Shown here piece by piece: positions 1-5,900 of a DNA stretch of 6,610 nt. The notes under the pieces were generated by a model that searched no databases, had not been told where the DNA came from, and saw only the letters and a list, made by a program, of their open reading frames with translations. Origin of the DNA: UBA8389 sp964472175 (GTDB lineage Bacteria > Bacteroidota > Bacteroidia > Bacteroidales > UBA1402); NCBI GenBank assembly GCA_964472175.1, contig CAYYJF010000079.1:1-6610 (forward strand). Reading direction: 5' to 3'. A program made the position numbers and the translations under genes. How positions within the stretch are numbered: the stretch's first letter is position 1; each line of letters opens with the position of its first letter.

Positions 1-903
1 TTTGTCCAGGATGGATTCGTTTTATTTGTCCCAAAAGGAGTTCAAATAGAAAAACCTTTGCAATTGATTCAGGTCTTTCATGGAGAAGAGGATTTCTTGT
101 CCAACAGAAGGATCCTGGTCATTTTGGAAGAGGGTGCTTCCGCAAAATTGTTGGTTTGTGACCATACTTTGTCCGAAAGAAAAAACCTCAGCAATCAGGT
201 TGCTGAATTGTTTGTGGGCAAGAACGCTTCGTTGGATTATTATGAATTGGAAATGCACGAAGCCAATACCACCCGCATTTCAAATACGTTTGCACATCAG
301 GATTCAGATTCAAAGTTGTTGTTGCACGGAATTACCTTGCAAAATGGCATCACCAGAAACAACCTGAATGTGGTTTTGTCAGGTAAAAATGCAGAGGCCA
401 AACTCTCAGGAATGGCTTTGGTCGAAGGCAATCATTTGGTCGATAACCACCTTTTCATCGACCATAAATCGTCCCATTGTACCAGCCATGAGCTGTATAA
501 GTATATCCTGGACGAGGATGCAAATGGGGTGTTTAACGGACGCATTCTGGTAAGACCGGATGCACAAAAAACAAATGCCTTTCAATCAAACCGGAATTTG
601 TGTTCTACCAATACTGCCAGAATGTTTGCCCAGCCGCAACTTGAAATTTATGCGGATGACGTCAAATGCAGCCATGGTTCGGCAACCGGGCAAATCGATC
701 AGAATGCCCTCTTTTATTTAAGAACGCGTGGTATTTCAGAAGTTGAAGCCAGATTGCTGCTGAAGTTTGCATTTACTGCAGATGTTTTGGACGAAATCAA
801 TCTCGAGCCACTCAAAGAAAGAATGCGCGCCTTATTTGAAAAACGTTTCAGAGGAGAATTGGCCAAATGTGAAGGCTGTAAAGCCTCAAAAAAAACGAAT
901 TGA
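1..903 (+). CDS. sufD: SufD, Fe-S cluster assembly scaffold subunit (5' truncated by window edge)
   Basis: SufD pairs with SufB and the ATPase SufC in the cytoplasmic SufBC2D scaffold on which Fe-S clusters are built. The reading frame is open from base 1 (first codons F-V-Q-D-G-F) with no stop, so the N-terminus lies outside; 300 residues are visible, and with a usual family length near 420-450 roughly a third of the protein is missing. The visible part is the SufBD beta-helix core (repeating hydrophobic/polar strands) followed by the C-terminal helical region. Diagnostic SufB/D-family stretches are SNRNLCST, the block DDVKCSHGSATGQID and RTRGISEVEARLLLKFAF. The His of KCSHG (codon 673-675) matches the SufD histidine (H360 in E. 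coli) implicated in cluster assembly. The protein ends in a CEGC pair (Cys codons at 868 and 877). The TGA stop lies one base before sufS, indicating an operon with translational coupling. SufB is a paralogue, but the histidine in KCSHG and the position before sufS favour SufD. Confidence 0.95.
   Translation, partial: FVQDGFVLFVPKGVQIEKPLQLIQVFHGEEDFLSNRRILVILEEGASAKLLVCDHTLSERKNLSNQVAELFVGKNASLDYYELEMHEANTTRISNTFAHQDSDSKLLLHGITLQNGITRNNLNVVLSGKNAEAKLSGMALVEGNHLVDNHLFIDHKSSHCTSHELYKYILDEDANGVFNGRILVRPDAQKTNAFQSNRNLCSTNTARMFAQPQLEIYADDVKCSHGSATGQIDQNALFYLRTRGISEVEARLLLKFAFTADVLDEINLEPLKERMRALFEKRFRGELAKCEGCKASKKTN
888..895 (+). repeat. A8 homopolymer near the 3' end of sufD
   Basis: Eight consecutive A residues sit two codons before the sufD stop. 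The +1 frame relative to sufD is open from upstream of this tract straight through into sufS, so loss of one A in the transcript or a +1 ribosomal shift would join SufD to SufS. The tract is plainly visible; any slippage role is inference, and A-rich gene ends are common in such genomes. Confidence 0.6.
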
Positions 904-904
904 C

Positions 905-2122
905 ATGGAAACCATGATTCAAGAAATAAGGGCTCAATTTCCCATTTTATCGGAGAAAATATACGGTAAAAACCTCATATATCTGGACAACGGTGCCACG
1001 ACCCAGAAACCACAAAGGGTGATCGATCGTATGGTGGAGGGTTATACGAAAAACAACGCCAACATCCATCGTGGAGTTCATTATTTGAGTCAACGGGCCA
1101 CAGAATTGCACGAACAGGCCAGAGCCCGTGTGCAGCAATTCATCCATGCGAAAGAGGCTTCTGAAATTATTTTCACCAGAGGCACCACCGAAGCCATCAA
1201 TTTGGTTGCATTTTCTTTTGGAGAAACGTTTTGTGGAGAAGGTGATGAAATTGTTGTTACCCAAATGGAGCACCACTCAAACATTGTTCCATGGCAAATG
1301 CTTTGCAAGCGGAAGGGCATGAAGTTGAACGTGGTTTCGATCAATGAACAGGGTGAACTGGATTTGCAGGATTTTAAATCCAAATTGAACCAAAATGTTC
1401 GTTTGGTTGCCATGACCCATGTGTCCAATGTTTTGGGTACGGTCAATCCCATTCAAACCTGCATCGAGTTGGCCCATCAAAGCAACATCCCAGTCTTGGT
1501 TGATGCAGCGCAATCTGCTCCACATGTAGCCCTGGATGTGGTGGCTTTGGATGTGGATTTTCTGGCATTTTCAGCACACAAAGTCTATGGACCTACAGGA
1601 ATGGGCGTTTTGTACGGAAAATCGGACTACCTGAACCGCATGGTTCCCTATCAGGGTGGTGGAGAAATGATAGATCAGGTACGTTTCGAGGAAACGACTT
1701 ACAATGTACTGCCCTACAAATTCGAAGCAGGCACGCCGGATTTTATAGGTTCCACTGCCTTTGCAGAAGCCTTAAATTTTGTCGATGAAATCGGCATAAA
1801 TCGCATTCATGCCTACGAAAACAGCCTATTGCAGTATGCAACGGATGAATTAAAAAAATTGGACGGTCTGCAGATTATTGGAAATGCCCATGATAAAAGT
1901 GCCGTCATTTCATTTCTATTGGGCAACATCCATCCTTTCGATTGTGGAACCCTGCTCGATCATTTGGGCATTGCTGTAAGAACAGGCCATCACTGTGCAC
2001 AGCCTTTGGTCGAATCATTGGGCCTGACAGGAACCGTGCGCGCTTCACTTGCCATGTACAATACGGCAGAAGAAGTGGATATCTTGGTCAAGGGTTTGAA
2101 AAGAATTCAACAAATGTTTTAA
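905..2122 (+). CDS. sufS: SufS, type II cysteine desulfurase (PLP-dependent)
   Basis: SufS removes sulfur from L-cysteine, giving alanine and an enzyme-bound persulfide that SufE accepts for the SufBCD scaffold. The start at 905 gives 405 residues, the normal family length, and places the key residues at the E. coli SufS numbers: PLP-stacking His123 (MEHHSN), PLP-binding Lys226 (FSAHKVYGPTGMG) and catalytic Cys364 in RTGHHCAQP, the group II active-site loop. Other family marks are YLDNGATTQKP near residues 26-36, RGVHYLSQRAT and the aminotransferase class V block VDAAQSAPH. The frame is open upstream to 767, but that stretch lies inside sufD and lacks SufS similarity, so it is not part of the gene. 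A second in-frame ATG at 914 is possible. No Shine-Dalgarno motif is seen; translation probably depends on the sufD stop one base upstream. IscS/NifS-type (group I) is ruled out by the Cys loop context. Confidence 0.97.
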   Translation: METMIQEIRAQFPILSEKIYGKNLIYLDNGATTQKPQRVIDRMVEGYTKNNANIHRGVHYLSQRATELHEQARARVQQFIHAKEASEIIFTRGTTEAINLVAFSFGETFCGEGDEIVVTQMEHHSNIVPWQMLCKRKGMKLNVVSINEQGELDLQDFKSKLNQNVRLVAMTHVSNVLGTVNPIQTCIELAHQSNIPVLVDAAQSAPHVALDVVALDVDFLAFSAHKVYGPTGMGVLYGKSDYLNRMVPYQGGGEMIDQVRFEETTYNVLPYKFEAGTPDFIGSTAFAEALNFVDEIGINRIHAYENSLLQYATDELKKLDGLQIIGNAHDKSAVISFLLGNIHPFDCGTLLDHLGIAVRTGHHCAQPLVESLGLTGTVRASLAMYNTAEEVDILVKGLKRIQQMF

Positions 2123-2134
2123 AGCTTCCAGCAT

Positions 2135-2560
2135 ATGATGTCTATTGACGAAGAACAAAAAGCAATTATCGAAGAGTTTGAAGGTTTTGATGACTGGATG
2201 GACAAATATCAATATATCATTGATATCGGCAATGCGCTGCCAAGCCTGGATGAAACCTATAAAAAACCACAATTCCTCATCGAAGGCTGTCAAAGTCGGG
2301 TTTGGCTGCATGCCTCCTTTCAAAACGGTTTGGTCATGATTGAAGCCGAAAGTGATGCGGTGATTGTGAAAGGCATTGTGATGCTTTTGATTCGTGTTTT
2401 GAATGCAAGGACCCCGGATGAAATCCTTGAATCAGACCTGTTTTTCATCGATGAAATCGGGTTAAAAGACCATTTGTCACCCACCAGAGCCAATGGCTTG
2501 GTATCCATGGTTCGACAGATCAAAAATTACGCCATGGCATTCAAGCTGAAAGGCGCCTGA
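2135..2560 (+). CDS. sufE: SufE, sulfur acceptor / cysteine desulfurase activator
   Basis: SufE accepts the persulfide sulfur from SufS Cys364, stimulates the desulfurase and passes sulfur to SufB. The protein is 141 residues, normal for the family (about 138 in E. coli). The acceptor cysteine is Cys52 in IEGCQSRVW, the family signature; it becomes Cys51, the E. coli number, if the second of the tandem ATG codons (2138) is used. The N-terminal helical region (EEFEGFDDWMDKYQYII) and the C-terminal segment LSPTRANGLVSMV, including the conserved SxxRxNG, are present. It lies 12 bases after sufS and is last in the suf cluster. CsdE is a paralogue, but the position directly after sufS settles the call. 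The stop codon lies 4 bases from the stop of the opposing rnhB, with no clear terminator between. Confidence 0.96.
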   Translation: MMSIDEEQKAIIEEFEGFDDWMDKYQYIIDIGNALPSLDETYKKPQFLIEGCQSRVWLHASFQNGLVMIEAESDAVIVKGIVMLLIRVLNARTPDEILESDLFFIDEIGLKDHLSPTRANGLVSMVRQIKNYAMAFKLKGA

Positions 2561-2564
2561 AGTT

Positions 2565-3233
2565 TCAATCTTCAAAATGGAGTGAAAGCTGGTTCTCGGT
2601 GAGTTTGAAGCTATGTCTGTGTTCCTCACAAATGCCATATTGAACGATGGCCTCCCTGTGCTTTTTGGTGGGATAACCCATGTTTTGATCCCAGGCATAA
2701 TTCGGATAACGTTGGTGCATCTCAAGCATGTACGCATCTCTGAATGTTTTTGCCAAAACCGAGGCTGCAGCGATGTTCAAGAATCGGCCATCCCCTTTAA
2801 TTTCACAGTGAAAAGGGATGTTGTTGACAGGTTCAATGACGGAATAATCTGAGATGGATGGGAATCTGCTGATGAGCTGATACGGGTGTTTAAACCGGTT
2901 TCCGTCAATGAGCAGGTAGTCCGGTTGGATGTGTAATTTGCTGACGGCCCGATGCATGCTCAGGATCGACGCATTCAAAATGTTGATTTCATCAATTTCT
3001 TTTGGTGTTGCCCATCCCACGCCCCAAGCCAAAGACTGTGAGGTGATTACCTCCTTCAACTCTGCTCTTTTTTTGGCCGAAAGTTGTTTGGAATCGTTCA
3101 AATCAGGGCAGTTGAAATCGGCGGGTAGAATCACCGCCGCGGCAAAAACCGGCCCGGCCAGACAGCCCCTTCCGGCTTCATCACATCCGGCTTCCAGAAG
3201 AGCTTCGTTAAAACATCTTTTCAACATGCTCAT
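2565..3233 (-). CDS. rnhB: Ribonuclease HII
   Basis: RNase HII nicks the RNA strand of RNA-DNA hybrids and starts ribonucleotide excision repair by cutting 5' of single ribonucleotides in DNA. All four acidic metal-binding residues are visible: Asp18-Glu19 in GCDEAGRGCLAGPV, Asp110 in LLIDGNRF and Asp148 in IKGDGRF, matching E. coli D16, E17, D108 and D126. The GRG substrate-binding motif (21-23), LNDSKQLSAKKR (45-56) and IAAASVLAKTFRD (154-166) complete the family pattern. The length is 222 residues against 198 in E. coli; most of the excess is about 20 extra residues between Asp110 and Asp148. The ATG at 3233 overlaps the TGA of the upstream cyclase gene (ATGA), implying coupled translation; an in-frame ATG at 3227 is an alternative start. 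It is the last gene of the minus-strand cluster and converges on sufE. Confidence 0.96.
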   Translation of the reverse strand: MSMLKRCFNEALLEAGCDEAGRGCLAGPVFAAAVILPADFNCPDLNDSKQLSAKKRAELKEVITSQSLAWGVGWATPKEIDEINILNASILSMHRAVSKLHIQPDYLLIDGNRFKHPYQLISRFPSISDYSVIEPVNNIPFHCEIKGDGRFLNIAAASVLAKTFRDAYMLEMHQRYPNYAWDQNMGYPTKKHREAIVQYGICEEHRHSFKLTENQLSLHFED

Positions 3234-4216
3234 TTGGCGTAAATGACCTGCATCAATGTTTTACCCACAGCTTCCAGTGTTTGTTTGCTGATGTGTTGCA
3301 TGTTGTCTTCAACCGTATGCCATTGCGGAACAAATCCATTGGGTGATTGTGGATTGTAGTCAATGATGTCAATGCATGGGATGTTGGCCACTTCGTTAAC
3401 CGGCAAATGATCATCAATGATGGCACCACCTTGTGCTGCAATGAATTGCTGACCGTATCCCAAGCGGGCAGCGGTCGACCAAACCTGATTGACCACCCAT
3501 AGCGCATATTTGGTGGAATGTTGTTCCTGATAAAATTTCGGCGAGAATCCGCCCACCATATCCAGCAGTATACCATATTCAGCACGATACCCCGATTCTT
3601 TGGCTTTTTTTGACCAATATTTTGAACCCAGACACCAAAAATCTCCTGCGATTTCTTCCTTCACAAAGGTTGGTGTGCCCATATCTTCTACATCGAAGAA
3701 AACCACATCGAGACCCTTCTCAGGTGCATTCAATTGTACTTGTCTGATGATTTCTAAAATAACCCCAACACCACTGGCTCCGTCATTCGCACCCAAAACC
3801 GGCAATCGGTGGTTGTCGGGGTTGGGATCCTGATCAGCCCAAGGCCTTGAATCCCAGTGTGCGCAAAGCAAAATGCGTTTTGAAGCAGCCGGGTTGATGC
3901 TGGCTGTAATATTATACATAGGTACGGTTGAACCGTCCCAGGTTTGAACCCTTGACTCTTGAAACGAGGCCTGTGCCCCAAACGATAGTAGTTTTTTAAT
4001 CAAATATTCCCGGCACGCCTGATGTGCCTTTGTTTCTGGAACTCTGGGCCCAAATTCGGTTTGAATCCGAACATATTCGTAGGCACTGTCGCCACTAAAG
4101 GCCATTGTTTCAGGAGTCTTTTCCACCGTTTCAGGTTGTTTTTTGGAAGCAAAACTACATGCGTATTGGGTGGTCAAACATAACAATATAAGGGCAAAAG
4201 TAAAATGAAGTTTCAT
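3230..4216 (-). CDS. Exported M28-family glutaminyl-peptide cyclotransferase (type II glutaminyl cyclase), putative lipoprotein
   Basis: The likely reaction is cyclisation of N-terminal glutamine to pyroglutamate on exported proteins; in Bacteroidota many signal-peptidase substrates begin with Gln, which this enzyme caps in the periplasm. The protein has 328 residues. Residues 1-20 form a short basic-hydrophobic signal ending in TTQYAC; Cys20 could be lipidated, but the -3 residue is Gln rather than Leu, so lipoprotein status is uncertain. The single-zinc cyclase pattern can be aligned by eye with human QC: AHWDSRPW (119-126), Asp145 in GANDGASG (zinc, D159), Glu177 (catalytic, E201) and Asp178 (E202 position) in FFDVEDMG, Asp219 in LLDMVGG (D248), Asp269 in IIDDHLP (D305) and His300 in QWHTVEDN (zinc, H330). 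The zinc ligand at the E202 position is Asp, not Glu. A generic M28 aminopeptidase is the alternative; the DSRPW, IDDH and WHTVEDN motifs favour the cyclase. It follows ldcA by 11 bases and overlaps rnhB by 4. Confidence 0.85.
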   Translation of the reverse strand: MKLHFTFALILLCLTTQYACSFASKKQPETVEKTPETMAFSGDSAYEYVRIQTEFGPRVPETKAHQACREYLIKKLLSFGAQASFQESRVQTWDGSTVPMYNITASINPAASKRILLCAHWDSRPWADQDPNPDNHRLPVLGANDGASGVGVILEIIRQVQLNAPEKGLDVVFFDVEDMGTPTFVKEEIAGDFWCLGSKYWSKKAKESGYRAEYGILLDMVGGFSPKFYQEQHSTKYALWVVNQVWSTAARLGYGQQFIAAQGGAIIDDHLPVNEVANIPCIDIIDYNPQSPNGFVPQWHTVEDNMQHISKQTLEAVGKTLMQVIYAK

Positions 4217-4227
4217 GTTGAAAGGCG

Positions 4228-5142
4228 TTATTTGGTGGATTTCAAGTAGGTGAGTAAGGTGTGTTCTTTGGTCAAGGTTAGTTGTACTTCAGCCCCACAA
4301 ATGAGCGGGATGTTGTTTGTAATATGGCCAATGGGGAAATCAAAGGCCACCGGAAAATGAAAGTCTTTTACGGAATCTTGCACGATTTCCAAAACGGTTT
4401 TCCCAAAACGTTCATCTTCTTCATAGTCTGTAAACTGACCTACAATAAGTCCGGCAAGTCCATCCAATTTTCCACTCAATTTCAAATTGTGCATCATCCG
4501 GTCAACCACATAGGGCTGTTCCCCAATATCCTCGATGAAAAGGATTTTTTCTTTGGTTTTTATGTCGTAAGGTGTTCCACTAAGGCTATATAAAATGGAT
4601 AAATTTCCGCCTACCAGCGTTCCTTTGCATTGGCCAAGTCTGTTCAATGGATGTGATTTGGCTTCAACCGAGTCCCATTGCCCCAAGAGCAGGTTGTGCA
4701 GGACCTTGGCTGCCGGAATGTCAGCATGCATCGATTCGGACAGCATTTTTGCCATTCCACCGTGTATGGAGCATACTTTTTGGGTATTCAGAAATGAGTG
4801 GATCATGGTGATGTCGCTGAATCCGATGAGCCATTTTGGTCGTTTCAGAAATGCGGACAAGTCCATTTTGTCCAGCAGCTGAATGGTTCCATATCCGCCT
4901 CTGGTGAATAGGATGGCTTCATATTCAGGATTGTCGAGACCGGCTTGAAGATCGGCCAATCTTTCTTCGAGGGTGCCTGCAAATCGACCGCATTGCTCAA
5001 GCGCATGTGGTGCAACAAGGGCTCTATAGCCCCAACTTTCCAATATTTTGGCTGCATTTTCTACCAGTTGTGCATCAATGACACCGGCAGTAGAAACGAT
5101 GTAAATTTTGGCATTTGGCCTTAAAAATGGTGGTATCAGCAT
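4228..5142 (-). CDS. ldcA: LD-carboxypeptidase, peptidase family S66 (murein tetrapeptide carboxypeptidase)
   Basis: S66 enzymes remove the terminal D-Ala from murein tetrapeptides in the cytoplasm, so that recovered tripeptide can re-enter peptidoglycan synthesis. With the start at 5142 the protein is 304 residues, the usual size, and begins MLIPPFLRPNAKIYIVSTAG, the normal N-terminal strand of the family. The Ser-Glu-His triad is visible: Ser109 in IGFSDITMIH, Glu204 in LFIEDIGEQPY and His273 in PIGHITNN. TRGGYGTIQLLD (80-91) and GTLVGGNLSILYSL (174-187) are further S66 marks. The frame is open back to 5280, but those 46 codons are AT-rich, unlike the family and overlap a candidate promoter, so the internal ATG is preferred. 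No signal peptide is seen. It is first of the ldcA-cyclase-rnhB cluster. The related microcin-immunity proteins of the MccF type share this fold; the conserved triad alone does not exclude such a role, but the setting suggests housekeeping recycling. Confidence 0.9.
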   Translation of the reverse strand: MLIPPFLRPNAKIYIVSTAGVIDAQLVENAAKILESWGYRALVAPHALEQCGRFAGTLEERLADLQAGLDNPEYEAILFTRGGYGTIQLLDKMDLSAFLKRPKWLIGFSDITMIHSFLNTQKVCSIHGGMAKMLSESMHADIPAAKVLHNLLLGQWDSVEAKSHPLNRLGQCKGTLVGGNLSILYSLSGTPYDIKTKEKILFIEDIGEQPYVVDRMMHNLKLSGKLDGLAGLIVGQFTDYEEDERFGKTVLEIVQDSVKDFHFPVAFDFPIGHITNNIPLICGAEVQLTLTKEHTLLTYLKSTK

Positions 5143-5160
5143 CGTTAAAGGGAATATGCA

Positions 5161-5168
5161 CAAATTTA
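5161..5168 (-). promoter_or_regulatory. Candidate -7 box (TAAATTTG) for the ldcA operon
   Basis: On the minus strand the sequence reads TAAATTTG, an exact fit to the Bacteroidota -7 consensus TAnnTTTG. It would start transcription roughly 10-15 bases before the ldcA ATG at 5142, giving a short leader. No TTTG/TTG -33 element stands at the usual distance of about 19-21 bases; a TTG lies 14 bases upstream. The short consensus can arise by chance in AT-rich DNA. Confidence 0.4.
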
Positions 5169-5249
5169 TAAGAAAAATACGACAACTATCCTGAAATGGA
5201 ATATTAAAAAAAAGACGACCCAAATACCTGATTTGCTTAGATATTTTTA

Positions 5250-5257
5250 TATTTTTG
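5250..5257 (+). promoter_or_regulatory. Candidate -7 box (TATTTTTG) for the XRE-cupin operon
   Basis: TATTTTTG fits TAnnTTTG exactly and lies 58 bases before the ATG at 5316, predicting a leader of about 50 bases. A TTTG at 5232-5235 is only 14 bases away, shorter than the usual -33 spacing, so the upstream element is poor. That would be compatible with a regulated promoter, but is weak evidence. Confidence 0.4.
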
Positions 5258-5262
5258 CTCCG

Positions 5263-5275
5263 TTTTGTATCAAAA
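5263..5275. promoter_or_regulatory. Inverted repeat TTTTG-TAT-CAAAA, possible operator
   Basis: A perfect 5-base inverted repeat with a 3-base centre sits where transcription from the TATTTTTG box would begin. A wider perfect pair ATTTTTG (5251-5257) / CAAAAAT (5271-5277) with a 13-base spacer shares its right arm and touches the -7 box. A dimeric XRE regulator bound here would block the promoter, so autoregulation by the adjacent XRE-cupin protein is a reasonable guess. The arms are low-complexity and may be fortuitous. Confidence 0.3.
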
Positions 5276-5315
5276 ATCAAGAATGTTACGCAGATAGTTA
5301 ATAATAAATAAGAAA

Positions 5316-5891
5316 ATGGAAAACACGTCTCAACTTGGCCTGAAAATCAAATCGATTCGAGAATCAAAAGACATTACGTTGGAACAGGTGGCACAACGCT
5401 CCGGTTTGACAGTGGATCAACTGCAAAGAATTGAAGAAAATCAAAACACGCCTTCTTTGGCGCCCATCATTAAAATTGCCCGTGCATTGGGTGTTCGGTT
5501 GGGCACTTTTTTGGATGATTCTGAAAACCTGGGCCCGGTTGTCTGCAGAGCCGATGCCCAAACTTCAGGCGTAAGTTTTTCGAGTGAAACCTCTGGCGCG
5601 CACAACAACTTGAATTTTTTCCCTTTGTCGGCCACAAAGTCAGGCAGACATATGGAACCGTTTATCATTGACATTGATTCAGCATCCAAGAACGGCTACA
5701 AATTGTCTTCACACGAAGGAGAGGAGTTTTTGTATGTGCTGGAAGGTCAGGTCGAAGTCACGTATGGTAAAACGCAATATGCTTTGAATGAAGGAGATAG
5801 CATTTATTATGATTCCATCGTGGAACACAACGTACATGCAGCCAATGCCTCTAAAGCCAAAATTCTTGCAGTCGTATATACGCCTTATTAA
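5316..5891 (+). CDS. XRE-family transcriptional regulator with C-terminal cupin sensor domain
   Basis: A 191-residue two-domain cytoplasmic regulator. Residues 7-66 form a Cro/C1-type helix-turn-helix: LGLKIKSIRESKDITLEQVA, the turn RSGLT, the recognition helix VDQLQRIEEN, and NTPSLAPIIKIARALGVRLG, a textbook XRE pattern. A linker (about 67-110) leads to a cupin_2 barrel (about 112-191) with SSHEGEEFLYVLEGQVEV (motif 1; His133, Glu137) and GDSIYYDSIVEHNVHA (motif 2; His171), residues that could bind a metal or small ligand. Such proteins usually sense a metabolite and control a neighbouring catabolic gene; here an acyl-CoA synthetase follows after 9 bases, so an acid or acyl-CoA ligand is a plausible inference, not a demonstrated one. 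The ATG at 5316 gives a complete HTH and follows an A-rich leader with no Shine-Dalgarno motif. It may repress its own promoter through the inverted repeat 41 bases upstream. Confidence 0.92.
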   Translation: MENTSQLGLKIKSIRESKDITLEQVAQRSGLTVDQLQRIEENQNTPSLAPIIKIARALGVRLGTFLDDSENLGPVVCRADAQTSGVSFSSETSGAHNNLNFFPLSATKSGRHMEPFIIDIDSASKNGYKLSSHEGEEFLYVLEGQVEVTYGKTQYALNEGDSIYYDSIVEHNVHAANASKAKILAVVYTPY

Positions 5892-5900
5892 AGATCTGAT

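Larger units (their letters stand above)
5143..5315. promoter_or_regulatory. Divergent intergenic region between ldcA and the XRE-cupin gene
   Basis: This 173-base gap is markedly richer in A and T than its flanks and is the only sizeable non-coding stretch in the window. It separates two gene clusters read in opposite directions, so it must carry promoters for both. Visible elements are a TAnnTTTG box on each strand, the inverted repeat TTTTGTATCAAAA and an A-rich leader (TAATAAATAAGAAA) before the XRE-cupin ATG, typical of Bacteroidota starts that lack Shine-Dalgarno motifs. Confidence 0.75.

Noticed and set aside
767..904. N-terminal extension of SufS by 46 codons in the open frame
   Set aside because: The stretch lies entirely within sufD, has no SufS similarity, and the ATG at 905 gives normal length with active-site residues at the E. 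coli numbers.
947..1525. Several overlapping minus-strand open frames opposite sufS
   Set aside because: They are shadows of a strongly conserved sufS coding region, with composition unlike real proteins here and no family motifs.
2551..2574. GGCGCC palindrome and TGAAG/CTTCA stem as a bidirectional terminator
   Set aside because: The stem is only 5 AT-leaning pairs, the GGCGCC palindrome has no loop, and neither is followed by a T-run, so it is not annotated as a terminator.
4228..5142. Microcin C self-immunity (MccF-like) or defence role for the S66 protein
   Set aside because: MccF shares the S66 fold, but there are no microcin biosynthesis genes nearby and the neighbours are housekeeping genes.
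5143..5280. N-terminal extension of LdcA by 46 codons up to the ATG at 5280
   Set aside because: The stretch is AT-rich, rich in Ile/Lys/Phe unlike S66 N-termini, and overlaps the candidate promoter; MLIPPFLRPNAKIYIVSTAG is the family-like start.
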